Virus record (IMG/VR): IMGVR_UViG_3300031553_000013 | Location: 1 to 37,689 of that record | Length of the DNA stretch: 37,689 nucleotides | Reading direction: 5' to 3' (one strand) | Source: a virus | Shown here: positions 30,595-37,689 of the stretch, piece by piece | Position numbering within the stretch: the stretch's first letter is position 1 | Layout of the letters: every line of letters begins with the position of its first letter | Made by a program: the position numbers and the translations under genes | The notes under the pieces: model-generated | Database searches by the model: none | Told to the model about the DNA's origin: nothing | Seen by the model: the letters and a program-made list of their open reading frames with translations, nothing else

Positions 30595-31038
30595 ATGAAA
30601 AAATTAAGCGTATTGATGGTTTTTGTTTTATTGTTTTCAATAACTATACTAGCCGGAGATTTATCAAAAGAAGAAATTATTAATGAACTAAAAAAGATTA
30701 CTATTGTTGCCAATAAAGATGTTAGATTAGAGATGTATGACATTTTAGCTGGAAAACTGGGATTAAAGGTTGCAGATGATAATATTATAAATGAATTTTC
30801 AGGGAGTGGAACGAAAACTACAAGACCATTCGTTATTAAAAATACCTGGGAAATATACTGGGAGTCAAAAGATGGGATACAAATTTCTCTATATGACAAA
30901 GAAGGAAATTTTATTGAAACGGTGGCCAGTCAAATGGAATCAGGGAAAGGAAATTCTTACAATCCCAAAAAAGGAACGTTTTGTCTAAATATTTTTTCAA
31001 TGGGAAGTTGGGAAATTAAAATTATCGCAGTTGAATGA
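30595..31038 (+). CDS. Secreted protein with beta-sandwich domain
   Basis: A 147-residue protein with a clear signal peptide (K-K-L-S then hydrophobic L-M-V-F-V-L-L-F-S-I, cut near residue 20 at L-A-G). A helical linker follows, and then a domain of about 70 residues with T-R-P-F-V-I, W-E-I-Y-W, I-S-L-Y-D-K-E-G-N and G-S-W-E-I-K-I-I-A-V, a pattern seen in small exported beta proteins. It may change the host envelope (moron-like), since it sits between early genes and the packaging block. GGGGGTG lies upstream. No enzyme motif. Confidence 0.72.
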   Translation: MKKLSVLMVFVLLFSITILAGDLSKEEIINELKKITIVANKDVRLEMYDILAGKLGLKVADDNIINEFSGSGTKTTRPFVIKNTWEIYWESKDGIQISLYDKEGNFIETVASQMESGKGNSYNPKKGTFCLNIFSMGSWEIKIIAVE

Positions 31039-31088
31039 TAATAAAAGAAAACTAATTTTAAAAATCAATTTTTTAGGAGGCAAAATTA

Positions 31089-31274
31089 ATGGAAGAAAAC
31101 GTAGAAGAACTTAATTTCTTAAAAGGAGAACTTAAAAAAGTTAATACTCAGATTTCAGAACTTCAATATAAAGCAGGTGTTTTGGAATATCAAGCGAAAT
31201 TATGGGAATTAAAAGAAAAAATTGAGGGAAAGATTAAGGATTGTGAATATAAAATTTCCTTAAACAAAGAATAA
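31089..31274 (+). CDS. Small coiled-coil protein
   Basis: A 61-residue protein that is one long heptad-type helix (V-E-E-L-N-F-L-K-G-E-L-K-K-V-N-T-Q-I-S-E-L, continuing to the end). AGGAGG is 8-9 nt upstream of ATG 31089. It is the last gene before the terminator at 31309. Function unknown. Confidence 0.65.
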   Translation: MEENVEELNFLKGELKKVNTQISELQYKAGVLEYQAKLWELKEKIEGKIKDCEYKISLNKE

Positions 31275-31308
31275 GAAATATAAAAATAAATATTTTGAGA
31301 GCTACTAG

Positions 31309-31359
31309 ATAGCCAGATTAAAAAAGCGGAAATCGCTTTTTAGTCTGGCTATTTTTTTT
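31309..31359 (+). terminator. Strong leader terminator before the ParB-like gene
   Basis: A long hairpin, 31309-31328 with 31334-31352, has 18 pairs with one bulged A and one G-T wobble. Seven Ts follow. It stands only about 20 nt before the ParB-like start, so the whole packaging/head block lies downstream of a terminator. The sequence resembles the element at 35113-35165. Confidence 0.85.
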
Positions 31360-31372
31360 AGGAAGGAAGATC

Positions 31373-32032
31373 ATGAGAAAAGTAAAAGTTGAATATGTAG
31401 ATATAGACAGATTAAAAATGTGGGAAAACAATCCCCGGATAAACGATGAAGCTTCCAAAAAACTGTCAAAATTAATAAAAAATTATGGTTTTATAAATCC
31501 GATAATATGTACTCCTGATGGAGTGATCCGAGCAGGGCACACCAGATATAAGGCTGCAAAATTAAATAAATTAAAGAAAGTCCCGGTTATATTCGTAGAT
31601 TTTAAATCAGAAAAAAAGGCAAGGGGTTTTTCTATATCAGATAATAAATCTTATGAATTTTCAAAGTGGAATATTCCTCTATTAAAAGATGAACTTGAAG
31701 AACTGGATACCGGGGAATTTGATATTGAATTAACCGGTTTTAATGAAGGTGAGATTGAAAATCTAATGACAGAATATCACGTTCCGGTTACCCTGGATGA
31801 TATCGGTAAAAAATTAGAAAGTTATATTAAGGCTGGCCCCCACCGGTGTATTGTAATAAGTTTTGGGAAGTTTGTTTCCCCGGTTAAAAAAGACGGAAGT
31901 ATAAATGAAATGGAATTTCTCCAAAGATCAGAAGAGGTAATGAATTTAGAGGATGAGGAAAGAAGAATAATTGCTTTAGAGGTGGCTAAATTTATTTATG
32001 GAAAGGTTAAAAAGTGGCTAAATTTGCAATAA
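31373..32032 (+). CDS. ParB-like N-terminal domain protein
   Basis: A 219-residue protein. Residues 1-95 match the ParB/Srx fold: V-D-I-D-R-L-K-M-W-E-N-N-P-R, then I-C-T-P-D-G-V-I-R-A-G-H-T-R-Y-K-A-A, then V-P-V-I-F-V-D-F. Phage proteins of this kind often accompany terminases and DNA-modifying enzymes. There is no ParA gene and no ParB HTH, so plasmid-type partition is unlikely. The C-terminal 120 residues are not like known ParB tails (a strand-rich H-R-C-I-V-I-S-F-G-K segment and a helical end). It overlaps the next gene by 19 nt. Confidence 0.82.
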   Translation: MRKVKVEYVDIDRLKMWENNPRINDEASKKLSKLIKNYGFINPIICTPDGVIRAGHTRYKAAKLNKLKKVPVIFVDFKSEKKARGFSISDNKSYEFSKWNIPLLKDELEELDTGEFDIELTGFNEGEIENLMTEYHVPVTLDDIGKKLESYIKAGPHRCIVISFGKFVSPVKKDGSINEMEFLQRSEEVMNLEDEERRIIALEVAKFIYGKVKKWLNLQ

Positions 32033-33228
32033 AAATATACAGGTATGGTAATTATACCCGAGCCTGGTTGAATTATATGTGTAAGATTTATGGGCTTGAA
32101 GTAACTGACGAAAAAGAGGCTGATATAATTTTACTTTCACTTTCAGATCCTACAGAAATAAACTTATTATTCAGTGCTAGAAGGGGTCAAAAACCGATAA
32201 TTTTGGGGGGTGCAGAAGCTTTTCATGAGAAAATGTACTCTAACCTGGTAGATTTAATAAATGTGGGAGAGGGGTTTGAAATCTTTTCAAAATTGAAATT
32301 GATAAAAAATGAGAGTCCTGGGAATATTATCGGAAAACTTAAAGATCTGCCCTATATATATTACAAAGGAAAAAAGGGGAATATCTATCCTTCTACTAAA
32401 ATTAACTGGGATTTGGTGCCGATAGTAAAAACCGGGGTAAGAAGAAGGATCATTTTAGGGGGTAGAGGTTGTAGGAGAAAGTGTAAATTCTGTTATACTT
32501 CCTGGACTACCAAATATCAGAATAACCCCTATCTGCCAAATATTGATAAAAAAGTTATGATTATAACCAATGATAATTTAGGGCCTAGACAGCTTTATCA
32601 AAAGGCTTATGTTAGATCAATTACTGCAGAAGGCTATCTAAAGATGATTGAAGTACAAGCTAAAAATTGTTATTATTATAGATTAGGCCTGGAATCATTT
32701 TCAGAAAAAACCAGAAAATTTTACGGAAAACCTATCTCCGGTGAACAGATCAGGCGAATAATGGAAGTGTCAAGAGAATTTAATCACCGCTTAACCCTGT
32801 TTGTAATTGCCGGATATGAACCCCAGGAGAGCGTAGAAGAATTTTGTAATTGCTTTAAACAGGATACTAAATATAAAAATCCTAAAGTTGAGGTAAAAAT
32901 GACTTACCTTGAACCAACCTTGCATACTCCATTACAAGATTTTGATATAAGGAAAATGTATCACTGGGATAAAAATTATTTAATTAGTATATTAACTTAT
33001 GCTTCCCAGAGATTCAGGATTTGGAGCATGAAGAGGAATTGCGGGGGCGCTTATTGGAGAACCTGTTTACACCGGGCCAGGACCAAGGAAGAGATTGAAG
33101 AAGTTTACCGGTGGAAAGGTAAAATCGGGGAAGAGATATTAGAATTAATTGAGCAAAAAGGATGGCAGCATTTATATAATCAAAACAATTCTACCGGGAT
33201 AAAATTCTGGTATAAGGTGAAGAGATGA
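32014..33228 (+). CDS. Radical SAM protein next to ParB and terminase, B12-binding-like N-terminus
   Basis: A 404-residue protein from GTG 32014 (GGAAAGG upstream). Residues about 1-100 form a B12-binding-like Rossmann unit (A-D-I-I-L-L-S-L-S-D, then P-I-I-L-G-G-A-E-A-F and V-G-E-G), but the D-x-H-x2-G cobalamin motif is not seen. The 4Fe-4S cluster is G-R-G-C-R-R-K-C-K-F-C (C153, C157, C160). Barrel parts follow: N-D-N-L-G-P, R-L-G-L-E-S-F-S-E-K-T and F-V-I-A-G-Y-E. Coupled overlaps with the ParB-like gene and the small terminase gene suggest it acts with DNA packaging or on phage DNA. Substrate unknown. Confidence 0.85.
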   Translation: MAKFAIKIYRYGNYTRAWLNYMCKIYGLEVTDEKEADIILLSLSDPTEINLLFSARRGQKPIILGGAEAFHEKMYSNLVDLINVGEGFEIFSKLKLIKNESPGNIIGKLKDLPYIYYKGKKGNIYPSTKINWDLVPIVKTGVRRRIILGGRGCRRKCKFCYTSWTTKYQNNPYLPNIDKKVMIITNDNLGPRQLYQKAYVRSITAEGYLKMIEVQAKNCYYYRLGLESFSEKTRKFYGKPISGEQIRRIMEVSREFNHRLTLFVIAGYEPQESVEEFCNCFKQDTKYKNPKVEVKMTYLEPTLHTPLQDFDIRKMYHWDKNYLISILTYASQRFRIWSMKRNCGGAYWRTCLHRARTKEEIEEVYRWKGKIGEEILELIEQKGWQHLYNQNNSTGIKFWYKVKR

Positions 33229-33752
33229 GAGAGGAACAAAAACATATTAAAGCCTTTGAATTATTTTATAGTTTAAATGGGGAACCTACTTTAAAAAATG
33301 GCACAAGAGTGGCACAGGAGTGTCATATATCATTAAGAACTTTTTGGAGATGGTATAAAAAGCTAAATTGGAAATATAAAATAGATCAAAGGAATATAGA
33401 GAATTCAAAAGAACTTGCCAAAAAGACGAATGAAACCGTTATAGATATTAAAGCTAATTATAGGGCTGAAATAAAGGCGCAATTCAGTATATTGAAGAAG
33501 ATGCTCAATAAATTAATTGAGCAATTTAAAGATAATAAAGGAATTGAAATAAAAGATGTTACCGGCTTAAAAGACATAATGGGTTGTTATGAAAGACTTA
33601 TTAAAATGGATTTAACTTTAATAGGTGAAGTTTCAGAAAGAGAGGAGATTGAATTAAAACATGCAGAGGAAGATTTCTTTAATGAAATCAATAGCCTTAT
33701 TGCCAGAGAGAAAAAGAGAAAGAGTATTAGAAAAAATAAAAAATCTAAATAA
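33225..33752 (+). CDS. Small terminase subunit candidate
   Basis: A 175-residue basic protein. Residues about 20-55 carry a helix-turn-helix (G-T-R-V-A-Q-E-C-H-I-S-L-R-T-F-W-R-W-Y-K-K), and the rest is a long helical region for oligomer formation (E-I-K-A-Q-F-S-I-L-K-K-M-L), ending in a Lys/Arg tail. Just upstream of and overlapping the large terminase, it fits TerS, which recognises the packaging site. It overlaps the radical SAM gene by 4 nt. Confidence 0.78.
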   Translation: MREEQKHIKAFELFYSLNGEPTLKNGTRVAQECHISLRTFWRWYKKLNWKYKIDQRNIENSKELAKKTNETVIDIKANYRAEIKAQFSILKKMLNKLIEQFKDNKGIEIKDVTGLKDIMGCYERLIKMDLTLIGEVSEREEIELKHAEEDFFNEINSLIAREKKRKSIRKNKKSK

Positions 33753-35004
33753 TGATAAAAAATTAAATTTTTTATATGATTGGAGAATTAGAGCCCGGCC
33801 CAAGCAATTACCACCGAAAGGAAACTGGCTAACTTGGCTAATTAGGACCGGAAGAGGCTGGGGTAAAACCCGGGCAGGTGCTGAATATGTTATAGATCAG
33901 GCTAAAAAGGGAGCTGAACATATAGCTTTAATTGGAGAAACTAAGGCAGATGCTAGAGATATAATGGTAGAATTGGGCCCCGCTTCAATATTAAAAATTT
34001 CAAGACCTGATTTTATGCCTAAATACGAGCCTTCTAAAAGGAGAGTAACCTGGCCTAATGGATGTGTAGGGACTATATATTCAGGAGATGAGCCAGATCA
34101 GGTAAGGGGACCAAGTCATGATATTGCCTGGATAGATGAATTGGCTAAATTTAAGTATCCCCAGCAAGTATGGGATAATCTTATGTTCGGACTTAGGAAT
34201 AGAGAGGATCTTAGGATTTTGGTTACCACTACTCCTAGACCAATACCTATTATCAAAGAATTAAAAGATGATCCTAATACAAAAGATATTACCGGAAGCA
34301 CTTATGAAAATAGAGACAATCTACCTCAAAAATATTTTGATTATGTAATTAGAAAGTATGAAGGCACAAGATTGGGAAGGCAAGAAATTTATGGCCAGAT
34401 ATTAGAAGATAATCCTAATGCCTTATGGACCAGAAAGATAATTGAAAATAACCGCAGAAATAAAGCTCCCAAATTAATCAGAGTAGCAATTGCCATCGAT
34501 CCCCAGGCCACTGACAATATTATGTCCTCTGAAACCGGTATAATCGGGGGCGGTTTAAGCGAAGATAGGCACGTCTGGATCTTAGAAGATGCCACTGTAA
34601 AGGGTAGTCCGGATAAATGGGGGAATGCAGCGGTAACCGTTTATCATAAACTTGAAGCAGGCCGGATAATCGGAGAAGTAAATAATGGTGGTGATATGGT
34701 TGAATATGTTATAAGATCGATTGAAAGCAATCTGCCATATATGGGCGTTAGGGCTTCTCGGGGTAAATATATCAGAGCTGAACCAGTGTCGGCTTTATAT
34801 GAACAGGGGAAAATTCACCACGTGGGGAGTTTCCCGGACCTAGAAGATCAGCTTTGTGAGTGGGTGCCAGGGGATAAATCCCCGGACAGATTAGATGCCC
34901 TAGTCTGGCTGGTGACCTTTTTAATGCCCGATATGTTAAAGGATGATCAGATAGTTGAGGGAAGGAGTGCAGGGAAGAGAGCGACTGCCAATCAGGACTG
35001 GTAA
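33682..35004 (+). CDS. Large terminase (packaging ATPase/nuclease)
   Basis: A 440-residue motor protein that pumps DNA into the prohead and cuts it. Walker A is G-R-G-W-G-K-T (57-63), Walker B I-A-W-I-D-E, and the coupling motif V-T-T-T-P-R-P is present. The nuclease half starts with V-A-I-A-I-D-P-Q (first Asp) and has E-V-N-N-G-G-D and S-P-D-R-L-D-A-L-V-W at its end. This is the Terminase_6-like family. The start at 33682 is chosen because AGAGGAAG at 33665-33672 stands upstream; ATG 33661 has none. It overlaps TerS by 71 nt. Headful-type packaging would fit a permuted map. Confidence 0.92.
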   Translation: MKSIALLPERKRERVLEKIKNLNNDKKLNFLYDWRIRARPKQLPPKGNWLTWLIRTGRGWGKTRAGAEYVIDQAKKGAEHIALIGETKADARDIMVELGPASILKISRPDFMPKYEPSKRRVTWPNGCVGTIYSGDEPDQVRGPSHDIAWIDELAKFKYPQQVWDNLMFGLRNREDLRILVTTTPRPIPIIKELKDDPNTKDITGSTYENRDNLPQKYFDYVIRKYEGTRLGRQEIYGQILEDNPNALWTRKIIENNRRNKAPKLIRVAIAIDPQATDNIMSSETGIIGGGLSEDRHVWILEDATVKGSPDKWGNAAVTVYHKLEAGRIIGEVNNGGDMVEYVIRSIESNLPYMGVRASRGKYIRAEPVSALYEQGKIHHVGSFPDLEDQLCEWVPGDKSPDRLDALVWLVTFLMPDMLKDDQIVEGRSAGKRATANQDW

Positions 35005-35043
35005 TAATGACCCAATAATTTATTTTATGTAAAGTAAAATAAT

Positions 35044-35072
35044 TTGACTTAATATTTTTTTTATGTTATTCT
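35044..35072 (+). promoter_or_regulatory. Promoter-like sequence after the terminase gene
   Basis: TTGACT (35044-35049), a 17-bp spacer and TATTCT (35067-35072), in the only sizeable gap of the head block. A transcript from here would meet the terminator at 35113-35165, giving a small RNA of about 85 nt unless it is read through. Confidence 0.5.
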
Positions 35073-35112
35073 GAAAAAAAATAAATACTTGAATTTTCGT
35101 CAGAGCACCATT

Positions 35113-35165
35113 AGAGAGCCAGAACGAGAAGCCTAAAAACTTCTTGACTGGCTCTCTTTTTTTTA
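35113..35165 (+). terminator. Strong leader terminator before the portal gene
   Basis: AGAGAGCCAG (35113-35122) pairs with CTGGCTCTCT (35148-35157), with an inner AGAAG/CTTCT stem (35127-35131, 35140-35144), followed by eight Ts. It lies between terminase and portal, 17 nt before the portal ATG. Confidence 0.85.
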
Positions 35166-35181
35166 TTTCTAAAGGGGATAT

Positions 35182-37371
35182 ATGGATATAAAAGATATAT
35201 TTCAAAATACCAAAGATACCATAAAGAAATTGCTTAAACCGGAAATGGGCGAGATATCCCACTCTGGAACTGATATCTGGGGTATTGGTGATCTTCCTGT
35301 CTACAATCCCGATGACTTGGTAGAAAAAAAAGGATTGGAAATATATAGAAAAATGCAAAGGCGGGACGGCCAAATTAAGGCTGTCTTTATGTTAAAGAAG
35401 CATGCCCGATTATCTACCCCCTGGAGTATCAGGCCGGAAGATGAGGATGATCAGGAAGCAGTAAAACAGGCTGATTTTATTAAGCATTGTTTTTCAGAAA
35501 TGAAAGGGAACGTAAATAATACCCTGCTTAAAATATGGAATGCCATGAGGGATGGTTTTTCTGTGGCTGAAATAAATTATAAGATCCTTTCTACCGGAGA
35601 ATTTAAAGGGATGATCGGTATTGATAATATCAAGGTCCGGAAAGCTGCAAATTATATGTTTAAATGTGATGAGCATGGCAATATTGAAGAAAAAGGCTTA
35701 ATTGAGGGTTATAATAAACCCTTGCCTGTAAATAAATTTATTCTTTTTGCCTACAACCCCAATGATGACGATGCAGACAGCTTATATGGTGAGTCTGATT
35801 TTAGGGCAGCCTACCGGTATTATTTCTCTAATGATATCGTTCAAAGATTCTGGAATATCTTTTTAGAAAAGTTTGGCCAGCCCACCGTAATAGGTCGTTA
35901 TGAAACCGGAACTACCAAAGAAAAACAGGACGCATATTTAGATATATTAAAGACCATTCAAACTGATACCGCGATAGTAATGCCAAAAGGGTTAGAAGCT
36001 GAACTTTTAGAGGCTCAAAGAAGAGGATCAGCCGGTTATAAGGCAGCCTTTGATACTAATAATAGCATGATTGCCCGGGCTTTACTGGTGGGTACTCTTT
36101 TAATGGATACCGGGGAAAAGGGCTCCTGGGCCTTATCTAAAACTCATTTTGATATTTTTATTTACATACTTGATTATTTAGGAGGTGAAACTGAAGATAC
36201 TATAGTCCGGGAACAGATCATAAAGCGGTTAATAGATTTTAATTTTACCCAACCCAAATATCCCTATTTTAAATTTGAATCACTTATAAAAGATGACCAG
36301 GAAGCAAAGGCTAAGATTGCCAAGATGTTAGTTGATGGTGGCCTGATTAATCCGGAAGAGGAGTGGGTCCGGGAATTCCTTAAGATCCCAGCCAAAGAAG
36401 AAGGGATAATTTTACCTGAACCCAAACCTAAAGGCGGGGGCTTTGCAGAAGATTATCAGGCCGGGCTAAAAAGGCAGACTAATCAATATGAAAAAAAATG
36501 TAATTTTACCCGGATAATAAAAAATCTTGATGAATGGGAAGCAAAGGCTAAAGAGGATCTTGTAAAAATTATAACTAAGCAAAAAGAATCCCTTAAAAAA
36601 GATATTTTAAAAAGAAAGATTATTGAAACTAATTCGGCTTCACAAATTGAAAAGATTCAGCTATCTTATGTCGGAGAATTAAAAACCAAAATACAGGAAT
36701 ATCTAAGAGATTTATGGCAATATGGCCGGGAAGAGGTAAAAAGCGAACTGGGTAAGATGAAATTTGTCGATATAGTCCCCGGTTTACCACCTAAAAAAGC
36801 CCTGCAATATTTGAATAATAAATCTTTTTGGATTGCTGGGGTGATAAGAGATAGTGTCTTAAAAGAAGCAAGGGCAATCTTATATAACGGTTTAAAAGGC
36901 GGGGCCACTACCCCGGAGATAATGTTTCAATTGGATGGATTTTTTAAAGAGTATATCGGGACTACCGCAATAGAGATAAAAACCGGGAGAGAATTAACTC
37001 CCTGGCACCTTGAAAATGTAGTAAGAACCAATTTTAGCGATGCCTATAATGAGGGACGCTGGGCTATGATGAACGATCCTGATGTAGGGGATTTTGTACC
37101 GGCAGTAGCCTATTCCTCTGTTATGGATGATCGGACTACCGAGATTTGTGAACGGTTGGATGGCCAGGTATTTGAAAAAGGCGATCCTGATTTAGCCAGG
37201 GTAAAACCACCTAATCATTATGAGTGCAGGGGAACTCTGGTCCCGGTAACTAAATATGAAAAATTTACTCCTATATCTAAAGAAAGGAAAGCGGGGATTA
37301 TGGCCATAAAGCCTAAAAATTTTGTAAATTTAGAAGGAGATGAGTTATATGCCTTACAAGTATCCGAGTGA
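35182..37371 (+). CDS. Portal (DUF935, Mu gp29-like) fused to MuF head protein (Mu gp30-like)
   Basis: A 729-residue fusion. Residues 1-430 are a DUF935-type portal: K-M-Q-R-R-D-G-Q-I-K-A-V, then S-L-Y-G-E-S-D-F-R-A, F-G-Q-P-T-V-I-G-R-Y, and the E-A-Q-R-R-G-S-A-G-Y segment. The portal is the dodecameric DNA gate at one capsid vertex. Residues about 440-729 are MuF: a basic coiled linker, then the V-P-G-L-P-P-K-K, T-T-E-I-C-E-R-L-D-G and H-Y-E-C-R motifs. Mu encodes these as two genes; here one frame carries both. The last 23 bases overlap the protease start. AAGGGG upstream of ATG 35182. Confidence 0.92.
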   Translation: MDIKDIFQNTKDTIKKLLKPEMGEISHSGTDIWGIGDLPVYNPDDLVEKKGLEIYRKMQRRDGQIKAVFMLKKHARLSTPWSIRPEDEDDQEAVKQADFIKHCFSEMKGNVNNTLLKIWNAMRDGFSVAEINYKILSTGEFKGMIGIDNIKVRKAANYMFKCDEHGNIEEKGLIEGYNKPLPVNKFILFAYNPNDDDADSLYGESDFRAAYRYYFSNDIVQRFWNIFLEKFGQPTVIGRYETGTTKEKQDAYLDILKTIQTDTAIVMPKGLEAELLEAQRRGSAGYKAAFDTNNSMIARALLVGTLLMDTGEKGSWALSKTHFDIFIYILDYLGGETEDTIVREQIIKRLIDFNFTQPKYPYFKFESLIKDDQEAKAKIAKMLVDGGLINPEEEWVREFLKIPAKEEGIILPEPKPKGGGFAEDYQAGLKRQTNQYEKKCNFTRIIKNLDEWEAKAKEDLVKIITKQKESLKKDILKRKIIETNSASQIEKIQLSYVGELKTKIQEYLRDLWQYGREEVKSELGKMKFVDIVPGLPPKKALQYLNNKSFWIAGVIRDSVLKEARAILYNGLKGGATTPEIMFQLDGFFKEYIGTTAIEIKTGRELTPWHLENVVRTNFSDAYNEGRWAMMNDPDVGDFVPAVAYSSVMDDRTTEICERLDGQVFEKGDPDLARVKPPNHYECRGTLVPVTKYEKFTPISKERKAGIMAIKPKNFVNLEGDELYALQVSE

Positions 37372-37689
37372 TATCCCGGAAGGGATAAAAGGTTTACCGG
37401 CGGAAGCCCAGAAAACCTGGATTGATATTTTTAATAATGCCTGGGAACAGTACAAAGATCGGGCAGAAAGAGAAGGTTTGGCTAATGCCACAGCCTGGGC
37501 CGGTCTTAAAAAAGCAGGTTGGAAAAAAGATAAAGAGGGTAACTGGATTAAAACTGAAACACAGGGGAATCTAAACGCTATGGAATTGGCAATATTGGAA
37601 GCTTATTCCCAAACTTACGAATTAAAAGATGTCGAGGTATTTGGTATTGGAACATGGAAAGGTAATAAAATCACCGGTGAGGATATTGA
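36656..37689. repeat. Terminal direct repeat, right copy
   Basis: Collinear with bases 1-1034, about 41 substitutions, no gaps. It carries the end of the portal-MuF gene and the start of the ChaB-protease gene. Confidence 0.93.
37349..37689 (+). CDS. ChaB-domain protease, 5' part (second copy, cut by window end)
   Basis: The frame from ATG 37349 runs off the window after about 113 residues. It equals residues 1-113 of the gene at 694-2169 except for five changes (N/D, S/G, Y/F, K/R, V/I), all in the ChaB part. GGAG at 37336-37339 gives the same start choice. It is the same gene seen again past the circle junction and not a second protease. Confidence 0.9.
   Translation, partial: MPYKYPSDIPEGIKGLPAEAQKTWIDIFNNAWEQYKDRAEREGLANATAWAGLKKAGWKKDKEGNWIKTETQGNLNAMELAILEAYSQTYELKDVEVFGIGTWKGNKITGEDI

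Noticed and set aside
31373-32032. Plasmid partition system
   Set aside because: Only the ParB N-terminal fold is present. There is no ParA ATPase, no ParB HTH and no centromere-like repeat next to it.
36666-36908. Minus-strand frame repeated at both ends
   Set aside because: It is only the complement of the well-supported MuF coding region and is conserved because MuF is.
35182-37371. Transposable Mu-like phage
   Set aside because: Head genes are Mu-like, but no MuA/MuB transposase, no end repeats and no host flanks are present.

Overview
The window is essentially one complete tailed-phage genome from a low-GC, AT-rich bacterial host. It reads as a circular map cut open inside the head genes. 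Bases 1-1034 and 36656-37689 are collinear copies of the same sequence without indels. By my hand count they differ at about 41 positions (roughly 96% identity), mostly silent. The unit length is therefore 36,655 bp, and the two ends look like two strain variants of one locus. The Mu-type head genes, the AGGAGG-type ribosome sites, the sigma-A-type promoters and a SpoIIID-like regulator suggest a Bacillota-like or similar low-GC host. That host call is inference. I see no integrase, transposase, DNA polymerase, tRNA or CRISPR array.

Layout, read as a circle. The packaging and head block (33225-37371 continuing into 1-5032) holds a small terminase candidate, large terminase, a fused portal and MuF protein, a ChaB-fused protease with a nested in-frame scaffold, a DUF2190-type decoration protein, the major capsid protein and connector/tail-completion proteins. 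The tail block (5048-16128) holds a tail tube with an inserted jelly-roll domain, an assembly chaperone with a likely -1 frameshift, a tape measure, a hub, a spike and fibres. One gene on the opposite strand (7269-7844) interrupts it and looks like a moron. The lysis block (16112-18454) has a membrane-anchored cysteine-protease-like protein, small membrane proteins, an M15 endolysin and a holin candidate. It ends at a terminator near 18506-18530.

A strong promoter (18791-18818) starts the early region (18859-31274). This carries many small proteins: DUF2958, a SWIM zinc finger, small HTH proteins, a Gam-like protein, a Gp3-like protein, zinc-finger proteins, a Gp37/Gp68 radical-SAM-like protein, a replication initiator with five iterons inside its gene, DUF6166, a SpoIIID-like HTH, a B12-type radical SAM protein, a PD-(D/E)XK nuclease and a Com-like zinc finger. 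Just before the terminase come a ParB-like protein and a second B12-type radical SAM protein.

The least explained part is a set of structured leader RNAs. Two elements (21375-21460 and 27448-27539) share the same fold and a 15-nt core, but their closing helices have different sequences and are each perfectly paired, which is compensatory change. A third, unrelated element (24237-24344) has a 13-bp closing stem. All three end 5-7 nt before the Shine-Dalgarno of a small early gene. Several strong terminator hairpins also stand in front of genes (21208-21242, 21275-21347, 31309-31359, 35113-35165), two with promoter-like sequences just upstream. This suggests that reading through leader terminators is a main form of control here.
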